Source of the DNA: Tamarix chinensis
Taxonomy: Eukaryota > Streptophyta > Magnoliopsida > Caryophyllales > Tamaricaceae
Reading direction: 5' to 3'
Length of the DNA stretch: 64,000 nt
Assembly: GCA_030549775.1 (NCBI GenBank)
Contig: CM060171.1
Coordinates: 61,066,360-61,130,359 of the forward strand
The position numbers were made by a program, and so were the translations under genes. This document shows, piece after piece, positions 11,376 to 22,599 of this stretch. The notes below the pieces were generated by a model. That model made no database searches and was not told where the DNA came from. It worked only from the letters and a program-made list of their open reading frames with translations. How positions within the stretch are numbered: the stretch's first letter is position 1; each line of letters starts with the position of its first letter.

Positions 11376-12070
11376 ATAGGATTTATTATGATTTAATTAT
11401 AGTTAGATAGGTTTATGATTAGGGTTTATTAGGTTTAGGGTTAGTTTTTATTCTAATTTATTTGGGCTTAGCGTTTATTATACTAAATATGAAAGTAAAT
11501 AATTAAATAGAGAGAAATAATTGTCTATAATAATAAAAATAATAATAAGATAGGATTTATTAGGGTTTAATTATAGTTAGCTAGGTTTAGGATTAGGGTT
11601 TTATGAGGTTTAGGATTAGGTTTTATTATAATTTATTTGGGTTAGGGTCAGGGTTAGGGTTAGGTGTAGGTTTTAGGTTTGGTCAGGGTTAAGATTAGGG
11701 TTTATCATTTATTATACTAAATATAAAAGGAAAAATTAAATAAAAAGGAATAATTATGTGTAATAATAAAAATATAGGATTTATTAGGGTTTAATTATAG
11801 TTAGCTAGGTTTAGAATCATTATCTTATGAGGTTTATGGTTAGTTTTTATTATAATTTCTTAGGGTTAGGGTTAGGGTTTAGCGTTTATTATACTAAATA
11901 TAAAATTAAATATTAAATAGAGAGGAATAATTGTGTATAATAATAATAATAATATAGGATTTATTAGGGTTTAATTATTAGTAGATAGGTTTAGGATCAT
12001 TATCTTATGAGGTTTAGGATTAGTTTTTATTATAATTTATTATGGTTAGGGTTAAGGTTTAGCGTTTGTT
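11376..12070. repeat. Tandem array of ~180-bp units rich in telomere-like words
   Basis: The start ATAGGATTTATT recurs at 11376, 11550, 11774 and 11954, giving units of 174, 224 and 180 bp and a partial fourth. Each unit carries TTAGGGTTTAATTATAGTTA, then several TTTAGG or TTAGGG words, then GTTTATTATACTAAATAT. The 224-bp unit has an expansion of GGGTTAGGGTCAGGGTTAGG type at about 11640-11700. It lies inside the CACTA element, upstream of the transposase. Confidence 0.75.
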
Positions 12071-12336
12071 AAATATCTACTTGATTTTACTATGCGTAGC
12101 TTGAATGATTTGATTAGAGTTTGATGCTCGACCAGTTTGTTAAATATATAATTAAAGATTATTTCCTTATTTAAATAGTTTAATGTTATTAGTTTACATA
12201 GTTGGTTAAGATTTGGTAGAATATATTTATGATTTGTCTAGCTAGTTGAAGATGAGTTTATATATTTTGTAATTTAGATCTTTTCAAGAGCAACCTTGAT
12301 GATAAAATTTAGTGGTTCTCATTTGTAGGTAGTGAG

Positions 12337-12794
12337 ATGACATACCCTCCACCATATCTATACATGGGTCCACATGTAGATCTATGGACTCATGTCATAT
12401 GGTTATACAACGAGATAGGTCGGTTGTATGCTAGTGGCTCATCCTATCACCCCTTCCATTTCAAATCATATCACCTACTGTTGACCCTACCTCAGGTAGA
12501 GCCATGGGCGTTCGCTACATCTATTTTTTGTATTGGTTTGTCCACCACACTGATGCACCACACCTGAGATTTATTGAGGGTGAGGTGTTTATTAGAGAGT
12601 ATAAGAGGATATCGAAAGAGCTTATGGTAATTGATGATGAGTGGAGGTTTCGTCATAGCATACCTTTGAGTATCCATCTCAGTTACCATAGAGTATCTAT
12701 GAGTAGACTCTCTAGAAATGATGTTAAGGATTAGATGATGTATCGTGATGAGTAGACTTTTAGAGCTATAGTTATTAATCTGGCTCGACGAGCT
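12337..12794 (+). pseudogene. Unrecognised open frames in the CACTA element, one frameshift
   Basis: Two overlapping frames (12337-12567, ending in an unrelated tail, and 12504-12734) read smoothly if joined by a shift near 12510. The first contains a DLWTHVIWLYNEIGRLYASG stretch and the second an FIEGEVFIREYKRISKELMV stretch, balanced in composition and unlike the low-complexity frames elsewhere. A TTTGTAG just upstream at about 12323 could be a 3' splice site. I do not recognise the family. CACTA elements often carry a second gene besides TNP2, so a non-transposase element gene or a captured exon is possible. Confidence 0.35.
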
Positions 12795-13191
12795 ACCGTG
12801 GATTTAGTTTTACAGTTATGAGTTTTTGTTTTTTTAGGTGTTTGAGCTTTAGCAGCCTTTTGATATATATAGTGCTTCTATTGCTTTAATCCCGTAGTAT
12901 GTATATATTTTTTAATTTGAATAATTGTACAATGTTTTTCTATGTATGTATGTATATATTTATATATGAACTCTTTCTATGTATGAGCAGTTTGAGTATT
13001 AATATCTTTTTAGAAACGTGTTAGCATATTTTGTATATATATAAATATATATATACACACACACACAGAATAGCATGATACATTTGAGATTAATTCTTTC
13101 TAAGAATGAGTAATTTGTGAATTATTAAACTAATAATTCAAGTGATTTGTAATAATTACTTTTGCATAGGATACATCTAGATTGAAAAACT

Positions 13192-15632
13192 ATGGAAGAG
13201 AAATGGTTGTCTACAAATCATCTGTCTAGAGAATATAATGAAGGAGTGGAATTTTTCATCAAGTTTTCAGTTGAACATGCTCAGAACTCTAGTAGAATAG
13301 TCCATTATTGTTTGAACCATGCTTATATTCAGCGTGTCAACACTAATGATTTGAGAGATCATTTGTTTTTGTATGGAATTGATACCAGTTACACTTGTTG
13401 GATATGGCATGGGAAAATAAAGTCTAAATATGATAATGACATATGACGATGTTAGGAGGGAAAGTAGTGGATCATCATTTGAGAACTATAAGGGACATTT
13501 GTTAGAGGAGATGACTCAAAAGGTTGAGGAAAGTGTTCAGGATTGCCCAAAAATGTTCAAGAAGTTATTAAACGACTCAGATAAACTTTTGTATGATGAT
13601 TATTAGGCATTTACTCAATTATCCACTACTTTAAGGTTGTACAACTTAAAAGCATGTAATGGATGGAGTGATAAGAGTTTCATGGAATTATTGACACTTG
13701 AAGAGGATATGCTTCCTAATGACAACATTCTACCCGATTGTACCTATAAAGAAAAGAAAATTATATCCTCTATGGGCATGAGTTATGAGAAGATGCATAC
13801 ATGCCCAAATGATTATATTTTATATCGCAATGACAATGCATCTTTGCATAGTTGTCCTAATCCTAAATGCAAAGCACCATAATACAAGAAGAACAAGGTG
13901 TCTACTAAGGTGTTGTGGTATTTTCCTATAATACCAATATTAATATGGATGTTTAATGATGTTGAAGATGCTATGGACCTAAGATGGCATGCTGATGAGA
14001 AGATAGATGAAGGGCTTCTTAGACATCCATCTGACTCTCCATAATGGATGACGATTGATGGCTTATTTCCTGAATTCTATAAAGAATTAAGAAATGTGTG
14101 CCTTGTTCTTTCTACGGATGGAATGAATTTGCATGATCAAGCACCAACAATTTATGGCCGGTGATTTAGGTTATATACAATCTACCTCTATGGCTTTATA
14201 TGAAGCGCAAGTATATGATGTTGTCTTTACTCATTTCGGGACCAAACCAACCTAGGAATGATATTGATTTTTTTTTGGCACCTTTGATAGATGATTTGAA
14301 GTTCTTGTGAGGCATGGGCGTTGAAGTATTTGATGCATATAGTGAATAAAATTTCACTTTGAGAGCAAATTTATTCTATAATATAAATGATTTTTTGGCG
14401 TATGGCAACTTGTCAAGTTATAGTGTGAAAGGCCATTATGCATGTCCGATATATGAGGAGAATACTTCATTTGTTCAGCTAACACATGGCTGGAAGACTA
14501 TCTTCCTTAGGCATCATAGGTTTTTACCCAAGAATTATCATTATCGTAGGCAAAGAAAAGCATTCAATGGCTTTCAAGAAGAAGGGAATGAACCAATCCG
14601 GTTGACGGGTGGACAAGTGTAGATGAAGAAGAAACATTTGAGTGTCAAGTTTGGGAAAAAGAATAAAGATAAGCCTCTATTAATTTGGTGGAAGAAGATA
14701 TCAATATTCTTCGACCTTCCTTATTGGGAATCTCTGTACGTGGGACATGCCCTTGATGCGATGCATATTAAGAAAAATATATGTGACAGTCTTGTTAGTA
14801 CATTACTTAATGTTCCATGCAAAACTAAAAATGGCGTCAATGCTCGAATGGATATGGAAGAAACGGGTGTTAGATAAGAACTAGCATCGTGAAACAATGG
14901 AAGAGGAACATATTTACCATCGGCATGTCATACTCTTTTTAGAAAAGAGAAAATTTTATTTTGTGAATTCTTTCATAGTGTCAAGGTTCTGGAAGGGTAT
15001 TCTTCAAATGTTAGAAGGCTCGTGTCGATGAAAGAGTTGAAATTAATTAACATGAAGTCTCATGATTGTTATATTTTGATGCAACACTTGTTGCCAATAG
15101 CTATACGTGGAATTTTGTCAAAGCATGTTCGAATTTCTATCACAAGGCTTTGTTGGTTCTTTAACGCCGCCTTCTCTAAAGTCATACATCCTAATAATTT
15201 CGATGCCTTACAAAGAGGGATTGTGATTACTTTATACAAGCTTGAAATGTATTTTTCACCCTCATTCTTCGACATTATGATACATCTAACTGTTCATTAA
15301 GTTTATGAGATAAAAATGCTAGGACCTATTTTTAGGCATTAGATGTACCCCTTTGAACAGTTTATACAGTTGATAAAAGGTTATGTGAAGAATTGATATC
15401 AACCAGAAGGATGTATTGTTGAGAGTTACCTTGTGGAAGAGATAACTGAGTTTTGCACAAAGTACTTATCAAATGCTAAAGCTCTTGGCATTTCTAAGTC
15501 TCGACATGCAGGCAAAATTGAAGGATAGGGTATTAGGGGCAAACAATTTGGGAGTGTAGACCCTGACATGTTTCGTAAATCACATATATATGTATTACAC
15601 AACAATGATGATGTTCAGCCATATATTGAAGA
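13192..15632 (+). pseudogene. TNP2-type CACTA transposase, N-terminal and middle part
   Basis: The start at 13192 opens a transposase-associated domain: MEEKWL, then FFIKFSVEHAQ, a run of cysteine-bearing repeat (IVHYCLNHAY), DLRDHLFLYGIDTSYTCWIWHG. After a stop at 13444 the TNP2 core continues in another frame: LKACNGWSDKSFMELL (13640), YEKMHTCPNDYILYRNDNAS (13790), then WHADEKIDEGLLRHPSDSP, ELRNVCLVLSTDGMN (14090) and a VGHALDAMHIKKNICDSL block (14735-14795). A DUF4218-like domain follows (15010-15500) with VSMKELKLINMKSHDCY and LYKLEMYFSPSFFDIMIHL. The gene is cut after D-V-Q-P-Y-I-E by giant LTR A. Stops and shifts elsewhere show it was already, or has since become, inactive. TNP2 proteins cut and join CACTA ends. 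Confidence 0.88.
15628..15632. repeat. Target site duplication of giant LTR A, left (GAAGA)
   Basis: GAAGA precedes TGTAACACC and recurs after the element's last bases at 21075-21079. It encodes part of the split transposase reading. Confidence 0.9.
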
Positions 15633-15960
15633 TGTAACACCCCCAAAATTCACTACTAAAAAATTTCGATAATTTAAAGGAAAATAGCAGAAGCAAATTA
15701 ATAAAACGTGAACTTTGGGAGTATTACCGCCACACTTAGTACCAGACCGGTTCACTCATACTGTTTCGGTACCAAGTGCTAAGGCTAAGAAAATGAAATA
15801 CAGCTTGAAAGAAATTCAACACACACAAATCAGAGTAGCGCATCAAATAGTTTACAAGAATAACATCTACCAAGAATGGTTACTTAAACAGCATTAAAAC
15901 TAGGAGTTTAAAAGAGACAAAAGGAAACCCTAACGATACCGGATGACTCTTTACTCTCTT

Positions 15961-16090
15961 TCCCGTAGCCTACTTGAGTAGCACCTGAAAAAGACCTGCA
16001 AGGGCACTGCCCATTGAATAGGCAGGGGCCCCAAAAGGAAATCACTTCAGTACTAAGGTACGGAGTAACCCTTTAATACCACACTTAAAG
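15961..16090 (-). repeat. Conserved block near the 3' end of giant LTR A
   Basis: This block is strongly conserved with 39475-39560 and 59030-59115: CACTGCCCATTGAATAGGCA, then GGGGCCCC, then CAGTAC-TAAG-GTACGG. CTGCC...GGCAG and the CAGTAC palindrome can each pair with themselves. In LTR sense this lies near the U5 end, before the terminal 330 bases. Confidence 0.6.
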
Positions 16091-16316
16091 ACATGCCCAC
16101 AATGCAACACATAGTACAACTATATACATAAGTAAACTGAGGTGCATACATAACAATCACACGTAACACAAGTTATAATTCACGATCAATATCTTTGGGC
16201 CTTAAGCCATGTCATAGTATAAAACCCATATATTCGGGCCTTAAGCCATTATTCCATCACCATTCAATCAGTATCATATTTTATATCCATGTGAGTGTGA
16301 GAACCCCACTATTATA

Positions 16317-16757
16317 GCCGGTGGACCGAAAAGTATACACTCAGGGCAGAACACCTCTGACCACTATTATTGCCAGTGGACCGAAAGATAAACACACAGG
16401 GTAGAACGCCTTTGACCACTATTATTTGCCGGTGGACCGGTCTGGCCCTGACTCACATGGTGTTCCACTATAAGTGATTAGTATTTTTCCATAACTTTAT
16501 TCACATACAATATTGGTTTTATTGAGCTCAGGACCCCCACTATTATTGCCGGTGAACTGGAATACATATAAAATCATCATCCAGGGCACAACGCTCCTGG
16601 CCACTATTATAACCGGTTGACCGGGATATATAAAGAATCATTATAACCGGTGGACCGGGATATATAAAGAATCATTATAACTGGTGGACCGGGATATATA
16701 AAGAATCGTCATCCAGGGCACAATGCTCCTGGCCACTATTATAACCGGTGGACCGGT
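16317..16757 (-). repeat. Tandem CCGGTGGACCGG array in giant LTR A
   Basis: Eight variants of CCGGTGGACCGG occur, each preceded by CACTATTATA. Several are followed by CCAGGGCACAACGCTCCTGG, itself an imperfect inverted repeat. At 16621, 16655 and 16689 the start CCGGGATATATAAAG recurs with exact 34-bp spacing, a recent local expansion. Copy B has three units and copy C five, so copy number varies between elements. Confidence 0.8.
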
Positions 16758-17479
16758 ACTCAATATCATAAACATCTGGGCCCAGCTCATTAATATTCCA
16801 CTTTCAATAATAGTATCTTTCCTTTCTTTAATCAGCACATCAATCATATTTATTTGCCTTGAACGGGAGATCAATAACCCGGGACACAAAGGTACACCGG
16901 TCGTACCGGTGCATATCAGCTACTCAGTACCCTTCAACCACGAACCCAAGGACGCAAAAGTACCCTGGTTGCACTGGTGCATAAAGCTAACTCAGTACCC
17001 TACCGACAAGGACACCTAATCCATAAGTATGCATACCCCCTAACTAGGTCCGTAGAGCTAGAACGAGTAAGATATAGGGCGTGGCTGCGGCACAAAGGCA
17101 CACCAGTAAATACCAGAATAATCGTGGACTAAACCACGTCCTTAGGGTAGCAACCCCTAAGGAGTCACCATTCCCAATCTTGAGGTATTTCACTTTAAGT
17201 AATATTGTCTTAATTAAAGTGATCACGAAAAGTACGATAATCAGATACTTATTCACTTTCAATCATTCCGATATCATTAATCGTTTCTTATTCAAATGAT
17301 TATCCAGGATATCACAGAGAAACCATTAAGGCCATACTAATTATCAAATACTCTTACTTTGCTAATCAGCATTATTTGAATCATATTATCATGTTCCACA
17401 ATCTCAAAGACATGTTAGGTACAAACTACTCATTTGCCCTTTACTTATATAATTGTTAAGTATCCATTCCTTACTCGCC

Positions 17480-18880
17480 AAATTACCATATTACCCTTTA
17501 GGTTACATAATTACCAAATTACCCCTTATACGGTTTATGTTACCAAGTTATCCCCTACACTTTTTAAATCACCATTCACTCCTCATAATTGCCACACTTA
17601 TCATATTTCCCATTTGGTTGGTTAGATTACCAAATCGCCCTTCTCCTTTGTTATAATTACTAAATTACCCTTGAGTTGGATAAATTACTAAATTACCCTC
17701 CTTCATTATCATGATTACTATTTTTCCCCTTTAGTTGGTTAAATAATTATCACTTTACCCTTTAATCGGCTAAATTACCAAATTGCTCCTTTAGTTGGAT
17801 AAATTACCAAATTGCCCTTCTCCTTTATCATAATTACCATTTTACCCCTCTCAAATTATTTTAATTGCCATTTTACCCTTTTTAATTATCAGAAATCCCA
17901 AATTACCCTTCTTCATAATCACAATTACTAATTTACCCTTCTTCATAATTATAATTACAAATTTTACCCTTCTCCATATTAATAATTACTATATTACCCT
18001 TCTCCATTATTAAAATTACCATAATGCCCTTTCATTGGTTAATTTACCAAATTATCCTTCTCTAGTATTATACTTATCCAATTGCCCTTCTACAATCATA
18101 ATTTAATTACTAAATTATCTTTCGTCCTTATCATAATTACCAAGTTACCCCTTACTCCCAAGTTTACCATAATATCCTTTTATTTACAAAATTACCCTTT
18201 TACCCCTTACTTTCAAATTATCATACTATCCTTTTATTTATGAAAATTACCACCATACCCATTTTACTTGTAAAATTACCATAACACCCCTTTTCTTTAC
18301 AATTTACTATCTTACCCTTTTACATCCAAAATTACCATTTTGCTCTTCTTTTCCAAAATTACCATATTACCCCTTACTTATAAATTATCCTTTCGCCATT
18401 CACTTATACAGTTACCATATTACCACTTACTTATGAAATTACGATTTTGCCCCTCTACCTCCAAAATTGCCATAATACCCTTTTACTTGAAAAATTACCA
18501 TAATGCCCTCCATCCAAAATTTCTATTTTACCCCTACTTCCACAATTACCATTCTTACCACTTACTTATAAAATTACTATATTGCCCTTTGACTCCAAAA
18601 TTACTACTTTACCATTTTTTCCAAAAATTACTATAATACCCCTTTACTTATAAAATTATCATTTGGCCATTTAATCATAAAATTACCATATTATTCTTTT
18701 ACCTCAAAATTACCTTAATACCCTTCTTTCTCACAACTTACAATTTTATCCATTTACTTATAAAATTATCATTCCACCCCTTTCTTTTGAAATTACCAAA
18801 ATACCCTTTTTGCTTACAAAATTACCAAAATAACCTTTTCACATATAAAATTTCCACTCAACCCCTTTATTCACCATTTT
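17480..18880 (-). repeat. TTACC-rich minisatellite in giant LTR A
   Basis: About 1.4 kb of degenerate units of roughly 28-35 bp, each like AATTACCATATTACCCTT with a spacer such as CTCCATTATCAT or TTACTTATAA. The same array occurs in copies B and C. Short open frames here on both strands are by-products of the repeat and are not genes. Confidence 0.85.
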
Positions 18881-19509
18881 TATGAATTTACCATCACTAC
18901 ATAAAATAATGATATTAGTATTTCATTCTTATCATCTAAGTCCACCGACTTGTCATTATTCAACATAATACTCATTAGCAACTACATACATTAGATCAAA
19001 TACTTCATAAGCATAATTACTAAAATACCCTTAGAAAATAATATTACTCATGCATTAGCAGCATAATACATCATAAACAAGCATTTAATATTTCCATCAA
19101 TAATCAAACTTCTTCCTTAATTATCGTACCTACACATGGCACCAAGGTTATCATACTTTTCCTTTTTATCAAGCAATATAAGCAACCATATATATATATA
19201 TCATGCTAAGCACACAAACCATGAATAAAATCATACTAAATCCCTAATGTGCTAGCATTTTCCATGTATTTAAGGGAGGATTAATGGTTACCTTAATCCT
19301 GTAAAATATTAAATCTTACCGGTACCCCAGTTAAAGAGTCAAGCTTTAATAAGCAACTCAACACCTAAAATAATATAAACCACTATTATGTTAGAAATAA
19401 GAAATTAAAAAGGATAAAACTTTATAAAAATTTATTTAATAATAAAACACTTTAATTAATTATTAATATAACTCAAAAAATTTCCAATTAAAATCCAAAC
19501 AAGGGGGAG
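18881..19509 (-). other. AT-rich middle segment of giant LTR A, no gene
   Basis: Unique-looking AT-rich sequence between minisatellite and hairpin, with a TA run near 19189-19201. Counterparts exist in copy B (36490-37130) and copy C (61320-61970). A TATATATATAT run here could be a promoter element, but position alone does not decide it. Confidence 0.4.
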
Positions 19510-19533
19510 CTCACGCTGCATAAGCAGCGTGAG
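19510..19533. other. Perfect 10-bp hairpin in giant LTR A
   Basis: CTCACGCTGC, loop ATAA, GCAGCGTGAG. Copy B has CTCATGCTGC, loop ATTA, GCAGCATGAG at 36462-36485, so both arms differ at the paired position and pairing is kept. Copy C (61975-61998) has lost the pairing. Confidence 0.85.
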
Positions 19534-19539
19534 TCTCAT

Positions 19540-20760
19540 GCAGAAATGAGAGGTGAAAGGGTTCGAAGGGGGGTGAAGGAAGCAAAATTTGTTATTTTCG
19601 GGTTAGGGTCTTTAGGCTAGAAAAGAAGGTGGATGGGGGAGGTTTTAAGGAAAGGGAATGGTGCAGAAGTGAAGAGGGGGTGTAGGTGGAGGCTAAGGGT
19701 GGTTTCACGGCGGCATAGGGTGGCGGAGACGACGGCGACAAGGCGGCGAAGTTGGCTGCCGAGATGGGTCGAGGTGGAGGGGTTGTGAAGGAAGGAAAAG
19801 GAGAGGGAAAAATGGAGGGGTGCAAGGGTTTTTTTCGGCCAACTAAGGCATGGAGGTGGTAGAGGGGGTTGTAGGGTGTCGAACGGTGGGTTGGGTGGCG
19901 GCAGAAGTGGTCGGACGGCGATGGAAGTGGCGGTTGCAGGTGGCTCGGCGGTAAAGGGGAAAATGGGGAGAAAAAAGAAAAGGGGTGGAGAAGGGAGGAA
20001 GTGTAGGGCTCGAGGAGTGGCGTGATGGTGCAGGGCAGTAGGGGTGGTGTCAGGAGGCGGCGTAGGGGTTGGGATTGGTGGTTCAAGCGGTGGAGGGCGG
20101 CGGCAGGCGGCGGCGATCAATAACTGGGAAAAAAATGGGGGAGAAGGAAGGAGAGAAGAGGGAGCTCGGGGAAGGAGTAGGGCTTGAAAATATGGGGAAT
20201 GAAGGGCTGGGGAGATGAAGAAAAATAAGAGGGAGAAGAGAGGGGGAAGCGGTTGGCCGGCGAGGGGGCGTAGGTGGCAGGGTTGGTTGGGTGGTAGGGA
20301 GAAGGAAGGGGAGAAGAGGGAAAGGGAGAGAGGCACGTGAGTTGTGGTCCAGGGGCTGGTTTGGCTCGAAAAGGGAAGGAAAATGACGGGGGAAGAGAGA
20401 GAGGGAGAGGGACCAGGTGGTGGTAGGTGGCGGTAGTTGCAGAGCAGCTCGGTGGTGGCAGACATGGGGTCGAAGTTGGCAGGGGTTGGGTGTGGAAGAA
20501 GAAAGAAGGGGAGGGGTGCGAGCGGCTGGACCGGCGCAGGAAAAGAAGAGAGTCGGTCGGTCCAGGAAAAAAAAGAAAGGAGATGCAAGCTGGACATGCT
20601 GGGCGGGCGCGAGGGGAGAAGGGGGATGGGCCTGGCCCAAACGCACGGGGGAGGAAGCCAGGCCGACGGCCCAAGGGAGGGGAAAATGGGAAAAAGAAGA
20701 GGAGAAAAGGAAAAAGGAGAAAAAGGGTAAGAAGGAAAATGGAAAAATAGGGAAAATAAG
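19540..20760 (-). repeat. Strand-asymmetric GC-rich block of giant LTR A
   Basis: About 1.2 kb, purine-rich on the plus strand and pyrimidine-rich on the minus strand, far more GC-rich than the surroundings. It produces overlapping long frames on the minus strand (164, 326, 187 and 185 codons) full of Pro, Ser, Leu and Phe. These lack any domain and overlap each other in different frames, so I treat them as composition artefacts. In LTR sense the block lies about 310 bp from the 5' end, where a transcript leader could be. Confidence 0.65.
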
Positions 20761-21074
20761 GTAAATTAATTTATAAAATCATAAAATGTAATATTCTTGA
20801 TAAATTATTTAATTTAATAATTTAATTCATTAAAACCTAATATATTAGTTTAAAAAGGATAAGGTTGGTAAAATATTAGTTTTGAAAAATTATTTAAATA
20901 AAATAAAATGAAAATAGCAAAATATTGATTTTTAATTTATCAAATACTCTTATCCGAACTTACATACTATAAAATCCATAAAATAATTAAAATAAATAAT
21001 TTTAAAAGCAAATTTTATTCTAAATAAAAGTTATTTATTAAAATATAGGTTTTCAAAATTTTTGGGGGATTACA
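20761..21074 (-). other. AT-rich terminal segment of giant LTR A
   Basis: The LTR-sense 5' end. It is conserved with 35155-35470 and 63250-63566, including a TTTAAAAAGGATAA-like block and a long A/T stretch, ending in GGGGGATTACA on the plus strand. Confidence 0.6.
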
Positions 21075-21372
21075 GAAGAACATATGTTGTCTTTATGGAT
21101 TGAAAATCCATCAAAGACAGAGAATTGGATAATCGATAAACATAGTCTTTCCTTTGTCGATTTGATAAGAGATCGCATCATTCCACTCATCAGATATTCC
21201 TCAACTTTAATTTCCAAAACCCTACATTAGTTGTCTCAAAAAACTCATTATGAATTTTTTTCATATACCAGTTATATGATCAATGGTTACACTTTATATA
21301 CAAAAGAACAAGATGAGAGGAGCACAATGCAGAATAGTGGGGTGACTTTAGTGGCTGAGGCAACACATGTGG
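21075..21372 (+). pseudogene. TNP2-type transposase, C-terminal part
   Basis: The reading resumes with E-E-H-M right after the GAAGA duplication, continuing the sequence broken at 15632. Further on YMINGYTLYTKEQDERSTMQ then NSGVTLVAEATH is the start of the DUF4216-like domain found at the C-terminus of these transposases. Similarity stops at about 21372, so the rest of the domain is missing. One stop codon lies near 21228. Confidence 0.8.
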
Positions 21373-22599
21373 CAATAATATTTTCTTGTTTTCATTTTTT
21401 AAATTATTTTGCATTGTATTCAAAATTTAGGGTATTACAATGTACCTATCACCAAACTATTTCAAGTCAAGCACACTTTTTTATAAAGATGGATTTACTA
21501 AAAGAAAGGAATATTTTTAATATAAGCATCACATACCTTTTTCATATCAATCCTTTTAAGGCCCCATCACCTACCATATAACTTGAGGCATTACATACTC
21601 CTCTATTCAAAGAAAGAAACATCCTCATTATGCCTCAACTACTGACTATTTTAATACAACCTGTCACTAAAATAGTCATACTAGACGGATGACTAGCTCA
21701 TTCAAGTTTATATTGCAATCATAGCTTCGCCCTAATATTTGTAATACTGCATCCCATATTGGCAATAGATAATTACTGTAGAAATTTTGGGATTAATGAT
21801 TGACCCCATAATTTAACATGAACCCCTTACCACATATTTTTTTTACTAACTCACACGTTTCTCGAAAAAATTTCAAGCATTCAACCATGCGTAGACTACT
21901 CTAAGCTATGCATGTTGAAATTTAGAGTTCTCCAAAGATGGATTTCCAAGAAAAAGAAGATATAGCTTTTTTATATAGGAAATCATATCAATTATTTTAA
22001 GCATTCACCATCTTCCACGTAACTTGGGGTAATATAAGAAGCTCCATGGAATTGTACATAATTTTTAGGATGAATGGAGTGGTAGAAAAGAACCATGGTT
22101 AAGGTGTGGTTGAAATCATGTTTGTGTTTCTCTATCTAGAGAAAACATGTGTGCGGTTGGAAACATGGGCAAGGTGTGATCGATGAAAATTGGAAAAATT
22201 TTGCTTTGGAACTAAAAAGAATAGAATGCATAAAGAGAATGAGTGGATTATGTTTAGAAATATGTGAATGCTTGAAAAAAAATATAATCCTTGTTTATTC
22301 TATACCCTTTATATATGTACCACATTGGTTGTTTTGATGACAAATAATGCACATAGAAAGATAGAGGAATAAAAAAACCTTTGTCTTAGAAATAATGGAG
22401 AGGGAATTATAGATTTAGATTTGATTGATCTTAAGATCTATTATAATACATCAATCCATCAATAAAATACCTACTCTAAGTTGTGGTTTAATAAATTCTA
22501 AACCACATAAAAATATTGTTTCATTTTCTAATTCCTTTTCTTGATTTCCTTATTAATGTTCATTGCTTACTGATTAAATATTAGAATAATTGGTTCATA
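21373..22599. other. Unclassified stretch with LTR-end-like motifs
   Basis: No gene recognised. GGGTATTACA at 21430-21439 and GGCATTACA at 21577-21585 look like reverse-strand LTR starts (TGTAATACCC type). A similar pair, CCATATAACTTGAGG near 21574 and CCACGTAACTTGGGG near 22015, suggests a degenerate internal repeat. These are probably fragments of long LTRs. Confidence 0.3.

Larger units (their letters stand above)
15633..21074 (-). mobile_element. Giant solo-LTR-like element, copy A (5442 bp)
   Basis: The unit runs from TGTAACACCCCCAAAATT to AATTTTTGGGGGATTACA between GAAGA duplications, and the transposase reading resumes exactly on the far side. Ends are TG and CA with about 17 bases of inverted similarity. 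Copies B (35155-39916) and C (58793-63566) share the same ends and the same inner order. The minus-strand orientation is inferred: Tekay-type LTRs begin TGTAATACCC and end GTGTTACA, as does the LTR at 25023-28097 that sits beside its own coding region. No second LTR, primer site or polymerase lies inside, so it is a solo LTR or a non-autonomous element. Its 5-bp duplication fits Ty3/gypsy integrase. Confidence 0.85.
10206..21372 (+). mobile_element. CACTA (En/Spm-like) transposon, 3' end missing, interrupted by giant LTR A
   Basis: Evidence is the TNP2-type transposase (13192-15632 and 21075-21372) plus hairpin-forming subterminal motifs at 10241-10480, which are typical of CACTA ends. The 5' edge is placed where LINE RT stops; CACCAAAACTACAAA there could be a degenerate CACTACAA terminus, but this is uncertain. 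The right end was not found: transposase homology stops near 21372 and no mirrored terminus is visible up to 25 kb. The transposase is broken, so the element cannot move itself. Confidence 0.75.

Noticed and set aside
11376..12070. True telomere or subtelomere
   Set aside because: Telomere-like words are interspersed in a ~180-bp unit inside a CACTA element and do not form a pure array.
19592..20674. Overlapping minus-strand frames of 164-326 codons in giant LTR A
   Set aside because: All are Pro/Ser/Leu/Phe low complexity, overlap each other in different frames, and are not kept in the same frame in copies B and C. No domain is seen.
20417..20764. Lys/Arg/Gly-rich plus-strand frames in the same block
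   Set aside because: They are the purine-rich complement of the block and have the same compositional origin.
15633..21074. Giant element as a DNA transposon with terminal inverted repeats
   Set aside because: Ends are TG and CA, the duplication is 5 bp, and the ends match those of a neighbouring LTR that sits beside gypsy coding sequence. Inverted LTR tips explain the symmetry, though the alternative is not fully excluded.
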